64,000 nucleotides of DNA from Streptomyces tubercidicus (GCF_027497495.1 NZ_CP114205.1:5146001-5210000); one strand, 5' to 3'. Positions 6,952 to 17,027 are shown, counted from the stretch's first letter. Notes: generated from the sequence alone by a model not told the origin. Numbers and translations are program-made.

Positions 6952-9054
6952 ATGAAGTGGCAGCGCTACCACGCGCATCAGGAGGGCGAGACCGACTGTG
7001 GTCCCGCCTGTATGCGTATGGTGCTCAACCGGCATGGGGTGGTGGTCGATACGGCCACGTTGCGTGAGTCCGTTGGCCTCGGCCATGGAGGTGCCTCGCT
7101 GCTTCGACTGCGAGATGTTCTGGCGGGGTATGGCGTCGAATCGCTCCTCTTGAAGGTGTCGCCCGAAGATTTGCGTATCGCTGTCCAGAAATCTGGCCCT
7201 GCCATCGCGGTGATGAAGGAGGAAGGCCTTCTTCATTTCGTCGTGGTACACGAGGTGCGCAGCGATGGGAAGTTGATCGTTGGTGATCCCGTTCGCTTCC
7301 GGCCGGCCGTCGTAAGCCTGGAATACTTCGCCGAACGGTTCAACGGTGAAGTTCTGGTGACCGATACGCCCCAGCGGAAGCTCACCATCCGTAGCGTGCT
7401 CCATCATGCCCGCAGGAACAGTGTTGTGTGGCAAATTGCCGCAGAACGTAAACGCAGTCTTTTGGGCACCGGCCTGATAACCGCCGTCACTGCGATCCTG
7501 CTCATTGCCAGTACAACGTTCTATCTACAAGTCGCTGTCGATCGATATTTGCCGGCAGGGGACATCGGCGGACTGGGTCTCTCGGCCTTGGCTGCTGCTT
7601 TAATTGCGAGTGGCGCCGCGCTCTTCCAGTACATACGGGGGCGACTGCTCATTAACTTGAGCCGCTCGTTGCAGCGTGATCTGACGCAAGCTTATACGCG
7701 CAAACTGATGCGGCTTCCGCTTACCTTCTTCGCTACGCGGCGGACCGGCGACCTGGTGAGCAGGTTCAGTGATGTGCAGGCCATCCGGGGCCTTGTCACC
7801 ACTGTCACGGTCGGCGTTGCCATCGACTTGTGTACCCTGCTCTTCGCGGGTGGTTACCTCGCCTGGGCATCGCCCCTGCTCTGCGGCATCGTGTTCGCCT
7901 CGGCCGCGATCGATTTCATATCGTCCTGGGCTCTATATCCATCAGTTCGTGAGCAAGCTGAAGAAGCGCTCCAGCGGGACGCCTCGCTCAAAGCTGAGGC
8001 ATACAACGTGCTGCGGGGCCAGTTGGATGTGATTGCGCACGGTCGGCGGCAGTATGCTGCGGCCCGCCTTGATCACCACCTTGAACGGTCCATCCGGGCC
8101 GAGGTCAGGCTCGGTCGGCTGGAGAATTTGAACGGCGTCATCAAGATTGCGAACAAGGGCATTTTCACGATCGCCGCAGCCTGGGTGGGGATGCTGCAGG
8201 TGAACTCCGGGTCCATGGCTCTGGGCGAGTTGATGAGTTTCTTCACCCTGGCCGGCTACTTCCTCAGCTCCACTGAGCAGTTGGCCGTTCTCCAGGTCTC
8301 CATCCAGCGGGACACCGCCGCGCTTGGTCGCTACCGTGACGTGACCTCCCAGGTGGATGACCCGCGCCTGAAGCTGGAGAGGGCAGCTGGTGGCACGGAG
8401 GTGGAGGCGGCACGCGGCGGCAGCGAACTACTGGTGGAAAACCTCTCTTTCCGGTATCCCGGCGTGGAAAAGCCTGTGATTTCCTCTCTGTCTTTCGTTG
8501 TCCCGCACGGGGCGAGGGTGGCTCTACGAGGTATCAACGGTGCAGGGAAAAGCACCGTACTCAAGATTGTGGCGGGGCTTTATCCAGAATTCGGTGGCTC
8601 GGTCATCGTGGGTAAGACTGACATCCGGGAGTTCGATGAAGATGCGTTGAGGCGACGCATCTTGTATGTTTCAGAAAATCCGCTACTGGTTTCAGCTTCA
8701 GTCCGAGAGAATCTGACCCTCGGTGCTGAATTCTCCAGTGAGGAAATTGAGCGGGCTGTTCGTGTTTCCTGTTTCGGCGAGGTGGTTGCCGAACTCCCGG
8801 ATGGCTACGATCAGTATCTGAAGGAGGAAGGCGGCACTCTTTCGAGGGGGCAGGTTCAGAGGCTGGCAATAGCGCGTGCGGTACTCCATTCACCCGATGT
8901 GTTCCTCTTTGATGAAACCTTCAGTGGGATAGACGAGGATACCTATGTGCGCATATGGAAAAATCTGGATGAACTGGATTGTTCCAAGGTCATGGTGTCG
9001 CATCGCGAAGTTCCCGGTGTGGATTTCGATTTGACTATGACAGTCGGAGAATGA
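6952..9054 (+). CDS. Peptidase-containing ABC exporter (SunT-like)
   Basis: The 700-aa membrane protein cleaves the leader and exports the mature peptide. Domains in order: a C39 peptidase (1-135) with Cys16 in ETDCGPACM, His95 in LHFVVVH and Asp112 in VGDP; a six-helix ABC exporter domain (about 165-440); and an ATPase with Walker A GINGAGKST (about 527), signature LSRGQ (about 630), Walker B FLFDET and H-loop SHRE. The length matches sublancin SunT. CCCGAAGGAGC precedes the ATG. Codon 217 (7600-7602) is TTA, which in Streptomyces needs the bldA tRNA. GC is clearly lower than in the flanking genes. The stop overlaps the next start (ATGA). Confidence 0.92.
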   Translation: MKWQRYHAHQEGETDCGPACMRMVLNRHGVVVDTATLRESVGLGHGGASLLRLRDVLAGYGVESLLLKVSPEDLRIAVQKSGPAIAVMKEEGLLHFVVVHEVRSDGKLIVGDPVRFRPAVVSLEYFAERFNGEVLVTDTPQRKLTIRSVLHHARRNSVVWQIAAERKRSLLGTGLITAVTAILLIASTTFYLQVAVDRYLPAGDIGGLGLSALAAALIASGAALFQYIRGRLLINLSRSLQRDLTQAYTRKLMRLPLTFFATRRTGDLVSRFSDVQAIRGLVTTVTVGVAIDLCTLLFAGGYLAWASPLLCGIVFASAAIDFISSWALYPSVREQAEEALQRDASLKAEAYNVLRGQLDVIAHGRRQYAAARLDHHLERSIRAEVRLGRLENLNGVIKIANKGIFTIAAAWVGMLQVNSGSMALGELMSFFTLAGYFLSSTEQLAVLQVSIQRDTAALGRYRDVTSQVDDPRLKLERAAGGTEVEAARGGSELLVENLSFRYPGVEKPVISSLSFVVPHGARVALRGINGAGKSTVLKIVAGLYPEFGGSVIVGKTDIREFDEDALRRRILYVSENPLLVSASVRENLTLGAEFSSEEIERAVRVSCFGEVVAELPDGYDQYLKEEGGTLSRGQVQRLAIARAVLHSPDVFLFDETFSGIDEDTYVRIWKNLDELDCSKVMVSHREVPGVDFDLTMTVGE

Positions 9055-10430
9055 TGGTGGCTGCAACGACTAGTCGGACGCTCGGCAATCTTCGCGCTTC
9101 CTGTGTCGAATGGACAGAGGAGCTGGCGGAAGATCTCCAAATCATAGTCAACGTTCCGGAGACACTGGCTGACGTTCCGGTGCGCGGTGAATGGAAAGAA
9201 CTCAAGAATGCATACCGGGAATCGGCGCAGAGGCCTCTGACTGCGGTTGTCCTGACCTACAACGAGGAGCAGGCGATTGCCGAGACGGTGGCAGCGCTGG
9301 CTCTCGATGCCGATCAGATTTTGATCATCGACTCGGGTTCCACCGATCGCACGGTGGAGCTTGCTCGTGCTGCCGCGGGCGAGTTGATTCCGATCGAGAT
9401 CGTATGCCGCCCCTGGCGGGACGACTTCGCCGCTCAGCGAAACCACGCATTCGATCAAGTTGGCGAAGGCTGGCTGTTGTTCGTCGATGCTGACGAGCGG
9501 CTCACCGAGGAAGATTCCGGCAGGATCCGTCGCGTTGTACGCGCCGTTGATCACGTGTGCCCCGAAGCCGACCTCGTGCTGTCGCCGCGTATTGCCGATT
9601 CCGGCGGCGGCGATGTGTACAGAGGGCTCCATCGACTGCTCAGGGCAGACAGTACCCTGCGTTTCCGGGGTCGCGTACACGAACAGCTTTTCCACGCGGA
9701 CGGCAGTTCGCCCTCCACGCTTGAAGTGGACGTGGAGTTCACCCACAGTGGCTATTTGCCGGAGGTTATCGAGCAGAAGGACAAGAGCGCGCGCGATGGC
9801 AGACTGATCGACTTGTGCCGTCGGGAGGAACCAGGGAATCCGACTTGGGTTTTCTATGCAGCCCGGGAAGTGGTCGCTCACCGGATGGTGAGCACGGCGG
9901 CGGGCGCGGAGGCTTTCGACGACCTCTTCGCTGCGGTGAGCGAGTACGGCCGTGAGGGCCTTACGGACTATGAGGGCCAACGCCAAGACGAAGCCTTTGC
10001 GTTGCTCGGCGAACTTGCATTCCGGGCCGGAGACCCTGAACGTATCGAGCGCTGCCTGGCAATTCTGAACGCTTTCGGGCGCACCGTGGAGCAGTCATAC
10101 TTCGCGACCCTGCTGGAGAGCAGCCAGTTGATCGCGCGGCTCTCCCACCTCGTGGACCGGCTCGATGCGGAAGCCGAATGCGGCGCGCACGTCGGGAGCA
10201 GGCTGGCCGGTCAGTACGCCGAACTACGGGGGCTTCTTGCTCTGTCCTGCGGCAGATATGACGAGGTCCCCGACGACTACGAGCAGGCGGTCGGCCTCGG
10301 GACGAGTGAGAGTCTGGAAAGGGGCCTTACCGATCTTCGCTTGATGCTTGCCCGCATTTCACGGTTCGGGCGTTCGGCCCAGGAGCCGGCGGACCAGGCG
10401 GAGCTGGGACGTACCACCGGAGTGCTGTGA
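9051..10430 (+). CDS. SunS-like peptide glycosyltransferase (GT2 family)
   Basis: The 459-aa GT-A enzyme is predicted to attach a sugar to Cys or Ser/Thr of the precursor. After an 85-aa helical N-terminal extension, the catalytic domain starts at AVVLTYNEEQAI, with the metal/sugar-nucleotide motif FVDADER about 55 residues further on. The blocks SPRI...GDVYRGLHRLLR, RFRGRVHEQLF, THSGYLPE and EEPGNPTWVFYAARE correspond to equivalent blocks in SunS from sublancin. The C-terminal ~200 residues are helical, like its TPR region. ATGA overlap couples it to the exporter gene. The sugar donor (UDP-glucose or UDP-GlcNAc) cannot be read off. Confidence 0.87.
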   Translation: MMVAATTSRTLGNLRASCVEWTEELAEDLQIIVNVPETLADVPVRGEWKELKNAYRESAQRPLTAVVLTYNEEQAIAETVAALALDADQILIIDSGSTDRTVELARAAAGELIPIEIVCRPWRDDFAAQRNHAFDQVGEGWLLFVDADERLTEEDSGRIRRVVRAVDHVCPEADLVLSPRIADSGGGDVYRGLHRLLRADSTLRFRGRVHEQLFHADGSSPSTLEVDVEFTHSGYLPEVIEQKDKSARDGRLIDLCRREEPGNPTWVFYAAREVVAHRMVSTAAGAEAFDDLFAAVSEYGREGLTDYEGQRQDEAFALLGELAFRAGDPERIERCLAILNAFGRTVEQSYFATLLESSQLIARLSHLVDRLDAEAECGAHVGSRLAGQYAELRGLLALSCGRYDEVPDDYEQAVGLGTSESLERGLTDLRLMLARISRFGRSAQEPADQAELGRTTGVL

Positions 10431-10975
10431 GGTACGCGAAGGGCCAGAACGGATTCGACGCAGAGTCGGGTATGAAAGCGGAGCACCTCAGCACGAGCCA
10501 CCGCGTCGGTCCCCGCCCCTGCTCCCGTGGTACTGGGAGCGGGCTCTCTGGTGTGTACGGGCGGGTGCGGAGCCACGCCTTTGACCAGGTGTCCCACAGC
10601 TTGTGAAGCGTGTCCGTCCGATAAGGGGCGTCAGGGATGTGTCCCAGCCCTGACAACAGCCCGTGGGGTCCAGACACCACGCGCGCGCAGGTATCTCCTC
10701 GGAACACCTAAGCGCGAGACGAGCTCGCACCACAGGGTCCAGGAGTCGTTCCGTCGCTCCACGAAGTGTCCTGTTCCGGTTTGCGGATGTGCCCGATCTA
10801 GCCAGGGCTCGTGGCTGTGGCTGAGTCGTGCCAGGGGCGGTACAGGTGTCAAGACTGTAGTAGGGCCGCTAGTGACTCTGTCCCTGCCAGGTCACATCAG
10901 ATCCCCCACGCGGCTCGCGCCGGTCGTTCATTCAGGTGGAGCCGTCGACTTCAGCGATGACCAGCGCCCGGAAAT
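10431..10975. other. Non-coding right flank of the glycocin island
   Basis: About 545 bases without a supported gene. A hairpin with stem GCTCCC...GGGAGC at 10521-10540 (extendable by wobble pairs) could end the glycocin operon. A second stem, GTCAGGG...CCCTGAC, lies near 10628-10653. Several minus-strand frames are open but none has codon bias or a known motif. An immunity gene was looked for here and not found. Confidence 0.45.
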
Positions 10976-11016
10976 GGCGGCGGCCTCCCCGCCCGTTCAG
11001 GGGGGAGACCGCCGCC
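10976..11016 (-). terminator. Terminator of nagE2
   Basis: A GGCGGCGG/CCGCCGCC stem continues into CCTCCCC/GGGGGAG around a 9-nt loop, with one internal mismatch (10976-10991 with 11001-11016). It lies 20 nt after the nagE2 stop. Confidence 0.7.
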
Positions 11017-11036
11017 GACTCTTCTGAGGTGCCGGC

Positions 11037-12302
<1,266 letters not shown>

Positions 12303-12352
12303 CGGATTCCTCCTGGTGAGGCGGGGATTCGGAAGCGGGGGCCACTGTTTTG

Positions 12353-12364
12353 TGGTCTACACCT
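12353..12364. promoter_or_regulatory. dre-like site 1 upstream of nagE2
   Basis: TGGTCTACACCT matches the DasR core at 10 of 12 positions. Together with the better site 5 bp away it forms a tandem in the nagE2 promoter region. Confidence 0.6.
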
Positions 12365-12368
12365 TTAG

Positions 12369-12380
12369 TGGTTTAGACCA
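12369..12380. promoter_or_regulatory. dre site 2 upstream of nagE2
   Basis: TGGTTTAGACCA differs from the DasR core by one base and is flanked by the expected AG/TT context. It lies 67 bp before the nagE2 start in an otherwise non-coding 333-bp gap (12303-12635). Confidence 0.75.
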
Positions 12381-12635
12381 TTCTTACATGGTGATTCGCC
12401 GCAACGGAATCCCCCTGAACTCACCGAAAGGGGCATGCCGGCCGAGGGCCCCGCGGGTCGCTTTCCCGGCGGGTTTGCGCTGGTCACCGCCGCCGTGCTG
12501 TGACGTACCGAACATCGCGCGCAGGCACGCCTCAACTACTCCGGGTGGCCGGTGAGTTGATCCTGCCGGGCGGGCCGGAGCCCGACGGTACGGGCGGCGG
12601 CCGGCGCCCCCTCCCGCGCCTGTTCCGCGCCGTTC

Positions 12636-13946
12636 CTACTTCACGTTCTCCCGCTCCATCGCGTCCCCCACCTCATCCGGCTCGCGGCCGGGCGTCGACA
12701 GATTGAATTTCGTGATCAGGAAACGGAAGAGGGCGTAGTAGACCACCGCGAAACACAGGCCGATGGGAATGATCAGCCAGGGTTTGGTCGCCAGCCCCCA
12801 GTTGATGACGTAGTCGATCAGTCCCGCGGAGAAGCTGAAGCTGTCGTGGACCCCGAGCGCCCAGCTCAGCCCCATCGAGACGCCCGTCAGCAGCGCGTGC
12901 AGCACATACAGCAGGGGCGCGACGAACAGGAACGAATACTCGATCGGCTCGGTCACGCCCGTCACGAATGAGGTCAGGCCGACCGACAGCATCATGCCCG
13001 CGATCTCCTTGCGGCGATGCGGCTTGGCGCAGTGCGCGATCGCCAGTGCCGCCGCCGGCAGCGCGAACATCATGATCGGGAAGAATCCGGTGGTGAACTG
13101 GCCCGCGTCCGGATCGCCCGCGAGGAACCGGTTGATGTCACCGTGCACGACCGTGCCGTCCGGCTTGGTGAAACTGCCGAACTGGAACCAGACGAAGGTG
13201 TTCAGGAACTGGTGCAGGCCGATCACCAGCAGCGCCCGGTTGGCGACGCCGAAGACCCCGGAGCCCCACGCCCCCAGCCCTGACAGCCCTTCGCTGAAGC
13301 TCGTCAGCGCATTGCCGACCGGCTGCCACACGAACAGACACAGCACCGCGAAGACCAGGCCGACAAAGGCCATGATGATCGGGACCAGCCGGCGGCCGTT
13401 GAAGAACCCCAGCCAGTCCACCAGCTTCACCCGGTGGAAGCGCTGCCAGAGCCACGCGGACAGAAAGCCCATGACGATGCCGCCGAACACCCCCGGATTC
13501 TGGAACTCCGCCTGCGTGACCGTAAGGGTCCGGTCCACACACACCCCGCTCCACAGGCCGGCCTGGGTGTATGTCTGGCCCGCGGAGCAGCCCGACGGGA
13601 ACGCGTGCAGCACCGAGAAGTAGACGAGGAAACCGGTCACCGCCGCCAGCGCCGTCGACCCGTCCGACTTCTTGGCCATACCGATCGCCACACCGATACA
13701 GAACAGCAGCGGCAGGCCGAGCCCCGAATCCAGCAGCGCACCGCCGGCCGCCGCGAACACCTTGCCGACCGCGTCCCAGCCCAGCCCGTCGGCGCCGAAT
13801 ACATCCGGCTGGCCAAGACGGTTGAGAATGCCCGCGGCGGGCAGGACGGCAATCGGCAGCTGGAGACTGCGGCCCATCTTCTGCAGGCCCTGGAAGAGGT
13901 TCGACGCCCAGTTCCTCCTCGGCGCCGCCGCTGCGTTCGCACTCAT
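12636..13946 (-). CDS. nagE1: PTS N-acetylglucosamine transporter EIIC, NagE1-like
   Basis: This 436-aa paralogue of the neighbouring EIIC has the same blocks: GRSLQLPIAVLPAAGILNRLGQPD, GVAIGMAKKSDGSTALAAV, ANRALLVIGLHQFLNTF and FVTGVTEPIEYSFLF. It differs by a longer periplasmic-type loop (about 130-165) with two extra cysteines. The start is set at ATG 13946, which follows GGGAGGACAGCG; the frame stays open upstream to 14108 but without a ribosome site. It is divergent from nagF with a dre site between them. Loss of one paralogue is often silent in this family, so redundancy is possible. Confidence 0.87.
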   Translation of the reverse strand: MSANAAAAPRRNWASNLFQGLQKMGRSLQLPIAVLPAAGILNRLGQPDVFGADGLGWDAVGKVFAAAGGALLDSGLGLPLLFCIGVAIGMAKKSDGSTALAAVTGFLVYFSVLHAFPSGCSAGQTYTQAGLWSGVCVDRTLTVTQAEFQNPGVFGGIVMGFLSAWLWQRFHRVKLVDWLGFFNGRRLVPIIMAFVGLVFAVLCLFVWQPVGNALTSFSEGLSGLGAWGSGVFGVANRALLVIGLHQFLNTFVWFQFGSFTKPDGTVVHGDINRFLAGDPDAGQFTTGFFPIMMFALPAAALAIAHCAKPHRRKEIAGMMLSVGLTSFVTGVTEPIEYSFLFVAPLLYVLHALLTGVSMGLSWALGVHDSFSFSAGLIDYVINWGLATKPWLIIPIGLCFAVVYYALFRFLITKFNLSTPGREPDEVGDAMERENVK

Positions 13947-14003
13947 CGCTGTCCTCCCGGCGGCGGCCCGTCGACAGCCCGCCTGGCGCTTGCCGCATAC
14001 TGG

Positions 14004-14015
14004 TGGTGTAGACCA
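14004..14015. promoter_or_regulatory. dre site between nagE1 and nagF
   Basis: TGGTGTAGACCA differs from the DasR core by one base. It is 58 bp before nagE1 and about 170 bp before nagF, so it most likely controls nagE1 and perhaps both. Confidence 0.72.
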
Positions 14016-14184
14016 CTTTCGGGTGTGCGCCGCCGCTGGTTGTCCGGCTGTCCGGTGCGCACTCCGGTGATCGTCATCCTTCGTCAGACAGCGGACAAAC
14101 GCCCACATAGTTGGGCTGAACGTGCGTTACGGTGTGGAAACCGCACGGCGCCATCGCCGGCGGCCGAGACAAGCAGGAGTGGAC

Positions 14185-14418
14185 ATGGCCAGCAAGGCTG
14201 AGAAGATCGTCGCCGGGCTCGGCGGACTCGACAACATCGAAGAGGTCGAGGGCTGCATCACCCGCCTCCGCACCGAGGTCGTCGACTCCTCCCTCGTCGA
14301 CGAGGCCGCCCTCAAGGCCGCCGGCGCCCACGGCGTCGTCAAGATGGGCACCGCGATCCAGGTCGTCATCGGCACCGACGCCGACCCCATCGCCGCCGAG
14401 ATCGAAGACATGATGTGA
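14185..14418 (+). CDS. nagF: PTS EIIB component, NagF-like
   Basis: The 77-aa cytoplasmic EIIB domain receives phosphate from EIIA and passes it to GlcNAc on the EIIC permease. The phosphocysteine is in the motif VEGCITRLRTEV (Cys about 24), and GVVKMGTAIQVVIG forms the conserved C-terminal half. The ATG follows AGGAGTGGAC. A separate EIIB gene next to EIIC-only permeases is the Streptomyces arrangement. EI, HPr and EIIA must be encoded elsewhere. Confidence 0.92.
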   Translation: MASKAEKIVAGLGGLDNIEEVEGCITRLRTEVVDSSLVDEAALKAAGAHGVVKMGTAIQVVIGTDADPIAAEIEDMM

Positions 14419-14517
14419 GCTGACGAGCCGGCCGCCAGGCCACCGCTCCCGAAGGCCCCGCCCCGGACGTCCACCGCCCGGAGTGGGGCCCTCGCCGTTC
14501 CCGATAGGGTCTACGCC

Positions 14518-15249
<732 letters not shown>

Positions 15250-15401
15250 GCCCGGCGCGCGGCGCAGTGGCCTGCGCGCCGCCGCCCACCGGGTGAAGCC
15301 GCCCACCACAGGGGGAGGACCGGGAACCTCCCCCTGTGACCCTTTTCTCATGGGGCCGCCCGCTCTGGAAAAGCCACCGCGGCACCCCGCACTGTGGACC
15401 C

Positions 15402-15548
15402 ATGCCCACCGCCACAGCCACCGCCGCCACCGCGTCCCGCGCCCGCACCGGCGGGCCCCAGGACGACTCCCGGCTCCTGGAACACGCCCTCGGCTGGACC
15501 CTCGTGGTCGTCCTCGCCATGCTGCTGACGCAGACCGGGCTCATCTGA
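15402..15548 (+). CDS. Small single-helix membrane protein
   Basis: This predicted 48-aa protein has an Ala/Thr-rich N-terminus and one hydrophobic helix with the ending WTLVVVLAMLLTQTGLI. Codon third positions are GC as in a real gene. No ribosome site precedes ATG 15402; an in-frame GTG/ATG around 15336-15350 would add up to 22 residues. The LTQTGL ending recurs in the small protein at 47814. Function unknown. Confidence 0.45.
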   Translation: MPTATATAATASRARTGGPQDDSRLLEHALGWTLVVVLAMLLTQTGLI

Positions 15549-15581
15549 CGAAAGGGGCGCGCGGCACGGCCGCCGCCGACC

Positions 15582-15709
15582 GCCCGGCTTCGGCCCGTCG
15601 GGCCCGCCCGGCTTCGGCCGTTGGGCCCGCCCGGCTTCGGTCGTTGGGCCCGCCCGGCTTCGGTCGTTGGGCCCGCCCGGCTTCGGTCGTTGGGCCCGCC
15701 CGGCTCTCA
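15582..15709. repeat. 23-bp GC-rich tandem repeat array
   Basis: Units starting gcccggcttcgg recur at 15606, 15629, 15652, 15675 and (partial) 15698, an exact 23-bp period; an imperfect first unit begins at 15582. Since 23 is not a multiple of three and no gene covers it, it is not a protein repeat. It lies between two small genes and just upstream of the lipoprotein ribosome site region. Confidence 0.85.
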
Positions 15710-15811
15710 CCGCCCGGCCCGCACCGCTCCTCCCGCCCCCGCGCAACCAAACCAACCCCCTCCGGCGTTTCTTCCTTTGCCCGCACATTGCCCAGGGAAG
15801 GAACCCGCGCC

Positions 15812-16219
15812 ATGGCCCCCCGCACGCTCCCGCAGCGCCGCCGCGCCACCACCGCACTCGCCGCGCTGGCCGCCGCCACCCTCGCGATACCGCTGCTCTC
15901 CGCCTGCGGAGCCGTCCAGAAGGCCATGGACTGCGCCAACACCGCCTCCTCCGTCGTCAACGCCGTCGACAAGCTCCAGAAGGCCGCGGACAACGCAGTC
16001 AGCGACCCGCAGAAGACCCAGCAGGCCCTGGACGACATCGACGCGAACCTGCGCAAGCTCAGCAAGGACGCCAGCGACGCCGACCTGTCCAAGGCCATCG
16101 ACAAGACCAACGACGGCATCAAGGCCGCCCGTAAGGACCTCGACAGCAACAAGGCCCCCGACATCCAGCCGATCGTCGACGGCGCCGGACAGATGACCAA
16201 GATCTGCACCCCGGGATAG
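15812..16219 (+). CDS. Small lipoprotein with helical repeats
   Basis: The 135-aa precursor has a twin-arginine-like start (QRRRATTALAALAAATLAIP) and a lipobox LLSAC, so Cys about 32 should be lipidated and the rest surface-anchored. The mature part is helical and charged, with two related segments: KLQKAADNAVSDPQKTQQALDDI and ...LSKAIDKTNDGIKAARKDLDS. Cysteines near residue 39 and near the C-terminus could form a disulfide. GGGAAGGA lies about 12 nt before the ATG. It sits between rph and rdgB; function unknown. Confidence 0.8.
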   Translation: MAPRTLPQRRRATTALAALAAATLAIPLLSACGAVQKAMDCANTASSVVNAVDKLQKAADNAVSDPQKTQQALDDIDANLRKLSKDASDADLSKAIDKTNDGIKAARKDLDSNKAPDIQPIVDGAGQMTKICTPG

Positions 16220-16237
16220 CCGGGATAATCGGGTCCC

Positions 16238-16873
16238 ATGCAGACTCACACCGGCGGCCCCTCCGCACACCCCCGCCGCCTCATCCTCGCCACCCGCAAC
16301 GCCGGCAAGGTCACCGAGCTCCGCGCCATCCTCGACGCGGCCGACCTCGATATCGAACTCGTCGGCGCCGATGCCTACCCCGACGTCCCCGACGTCAAGG
16401 AAACCGGCGTCACCTTCGCGGAGAACGCCCTCCTCAAGGCCCACGCCCTGGCCCAGGCCACCGGCTGCCCCGCCGTCGCCGACGACTCCGGCCTCTGCGT
16501 CGACGTCCTCGGCGGCGCGCCGGGCATCTTCTCCGCCCGCTGGTCCGGCACCCACGGCGACGACCAGGCCAACCTCGCCCTGCTGCTGGCCCAGCTCGGC
16601 GACATCGCCGACGAACACCGCGGCGCCCACTTCGCCTGCGCCGCCGCCCTCGCCCTCCCCGACGGCACCGAACGCGTCGTCGAGGGCACCCTCGAAGGCA
16701 CCCTCCGCCACACCCCCACCGGCACCGGCGGCTTCGGCTACGACCCGATCCTCCAGCCCCTCGGCGACACCCGCACCTGCGCCGAACTCACCCCCGCCGA
16801 AAAGAACGCCATCAGCCACCGCGGCCAGGCCTTCCGGGCGTTGGCACCGGTGGTGCGGGAGATGTTGGGCTGA
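16238..16873 (+). CDS. rdgB: XTP/dITP pyrophosphatase (Ham1/RdgB)
   Basis: The 211-aa enzyme removes non-canonical purine nucleoside triphosphates (ITP, dITP, XTP) by releasing pyrophosphate. Conserved parts are ILATRNAGKVTELRAIL (substrate loop), VTFAENALLKA, the VADDSGLCVDVLGGAPGIFSAR motif, and GTGGFGYDPI with ELTPAEKNAISHRGQA. The length is standard. It is 18 nt after the lipoprotein gene and has no clear ribosome site, so a leaderless transcript from ATAATC-like sequence near 16225 is possible. Confidence 0.95.
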   Translation: MQTHTGGPSAHPRRLILATRNAGKVTELRAILDAADLDIELVGADAYPDVPDVKETGVTFAENALLKAHALAQATGCPAVADDSGLCVDVLGGAPGIFSARWSGTHGDDQANLALLLAQLGDIADEHRGAHFACAAALALPDGTERVVEGTLEGTLRHTPTGTGGFGYDPILQPLGDTRTCAELTPAEKNAISHRGQAFRALAPVVREMLG

Positions 16874-16900
16874 GGGGGCGGCCGGCCCGTATGCACGAAA

Positions 16901-16932
16901 ACGGCCTCCCCGTCCGATGACGGGGAGGCCGT
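16901..16932. terminator. Bidirectional terminator between rdgB and the tRNA gene
   Basis: A perfect 14-bp stem, ACGGCCTCCCCGTC with its complement, closes the loop cgat. It lies 28 nt after rdgB and 10 nt beyond the tRNA 3' end on the other strand. Confidence 0.85.
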
Positions 16933-16941
16933 GCGCACAGG

Positions 16942-17016
16942 TGGGCCCGGTGGGATTCGAACCCACGACACACCGGACCTAAACCGGCGCCCTCTTGCCA
17001 GCTGGGGTACGGGCCC
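16942..17016 (-). tRNA. tRNA with UAG anticodon (nominally tRNA-Leu), short variable arm
   Basis: The 75-nt cloverleaf folds cleanly. The acceptor stem GGGCCCG pairs with CGGGCCC. The anticodon stem is GCCGG/CCGGT with loop TTTAGGT, giving anticodon UAG for the Leu codon CUA. The T arm is GTGGG-TTCGAAT-CCCAC. The 3' CCA is not encoded. The variable region is only about 5 nt. Bacterial tRNA-Leu normally has a long variable arm, so either the identity or the function is unusual. The D stem is also weak (three pairs plus a C-A mismatch). Confidence 0.85.
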
Positions 17017-17027
17017 GCGCGCCTACT

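Noticed and set aside
10327..10852. Minus-strand frames after the glycosyltransferase as an immunity gene or transposase remnant
   Set aside because: No codon bias, ribosome site, membrane helix or transposase motif; resemblance to transposase fragments was too weak to report.
15582..15709. CRISPR array
   Set aside because: The 23-bp units follow each other without unique spacers and no cas genes are present.
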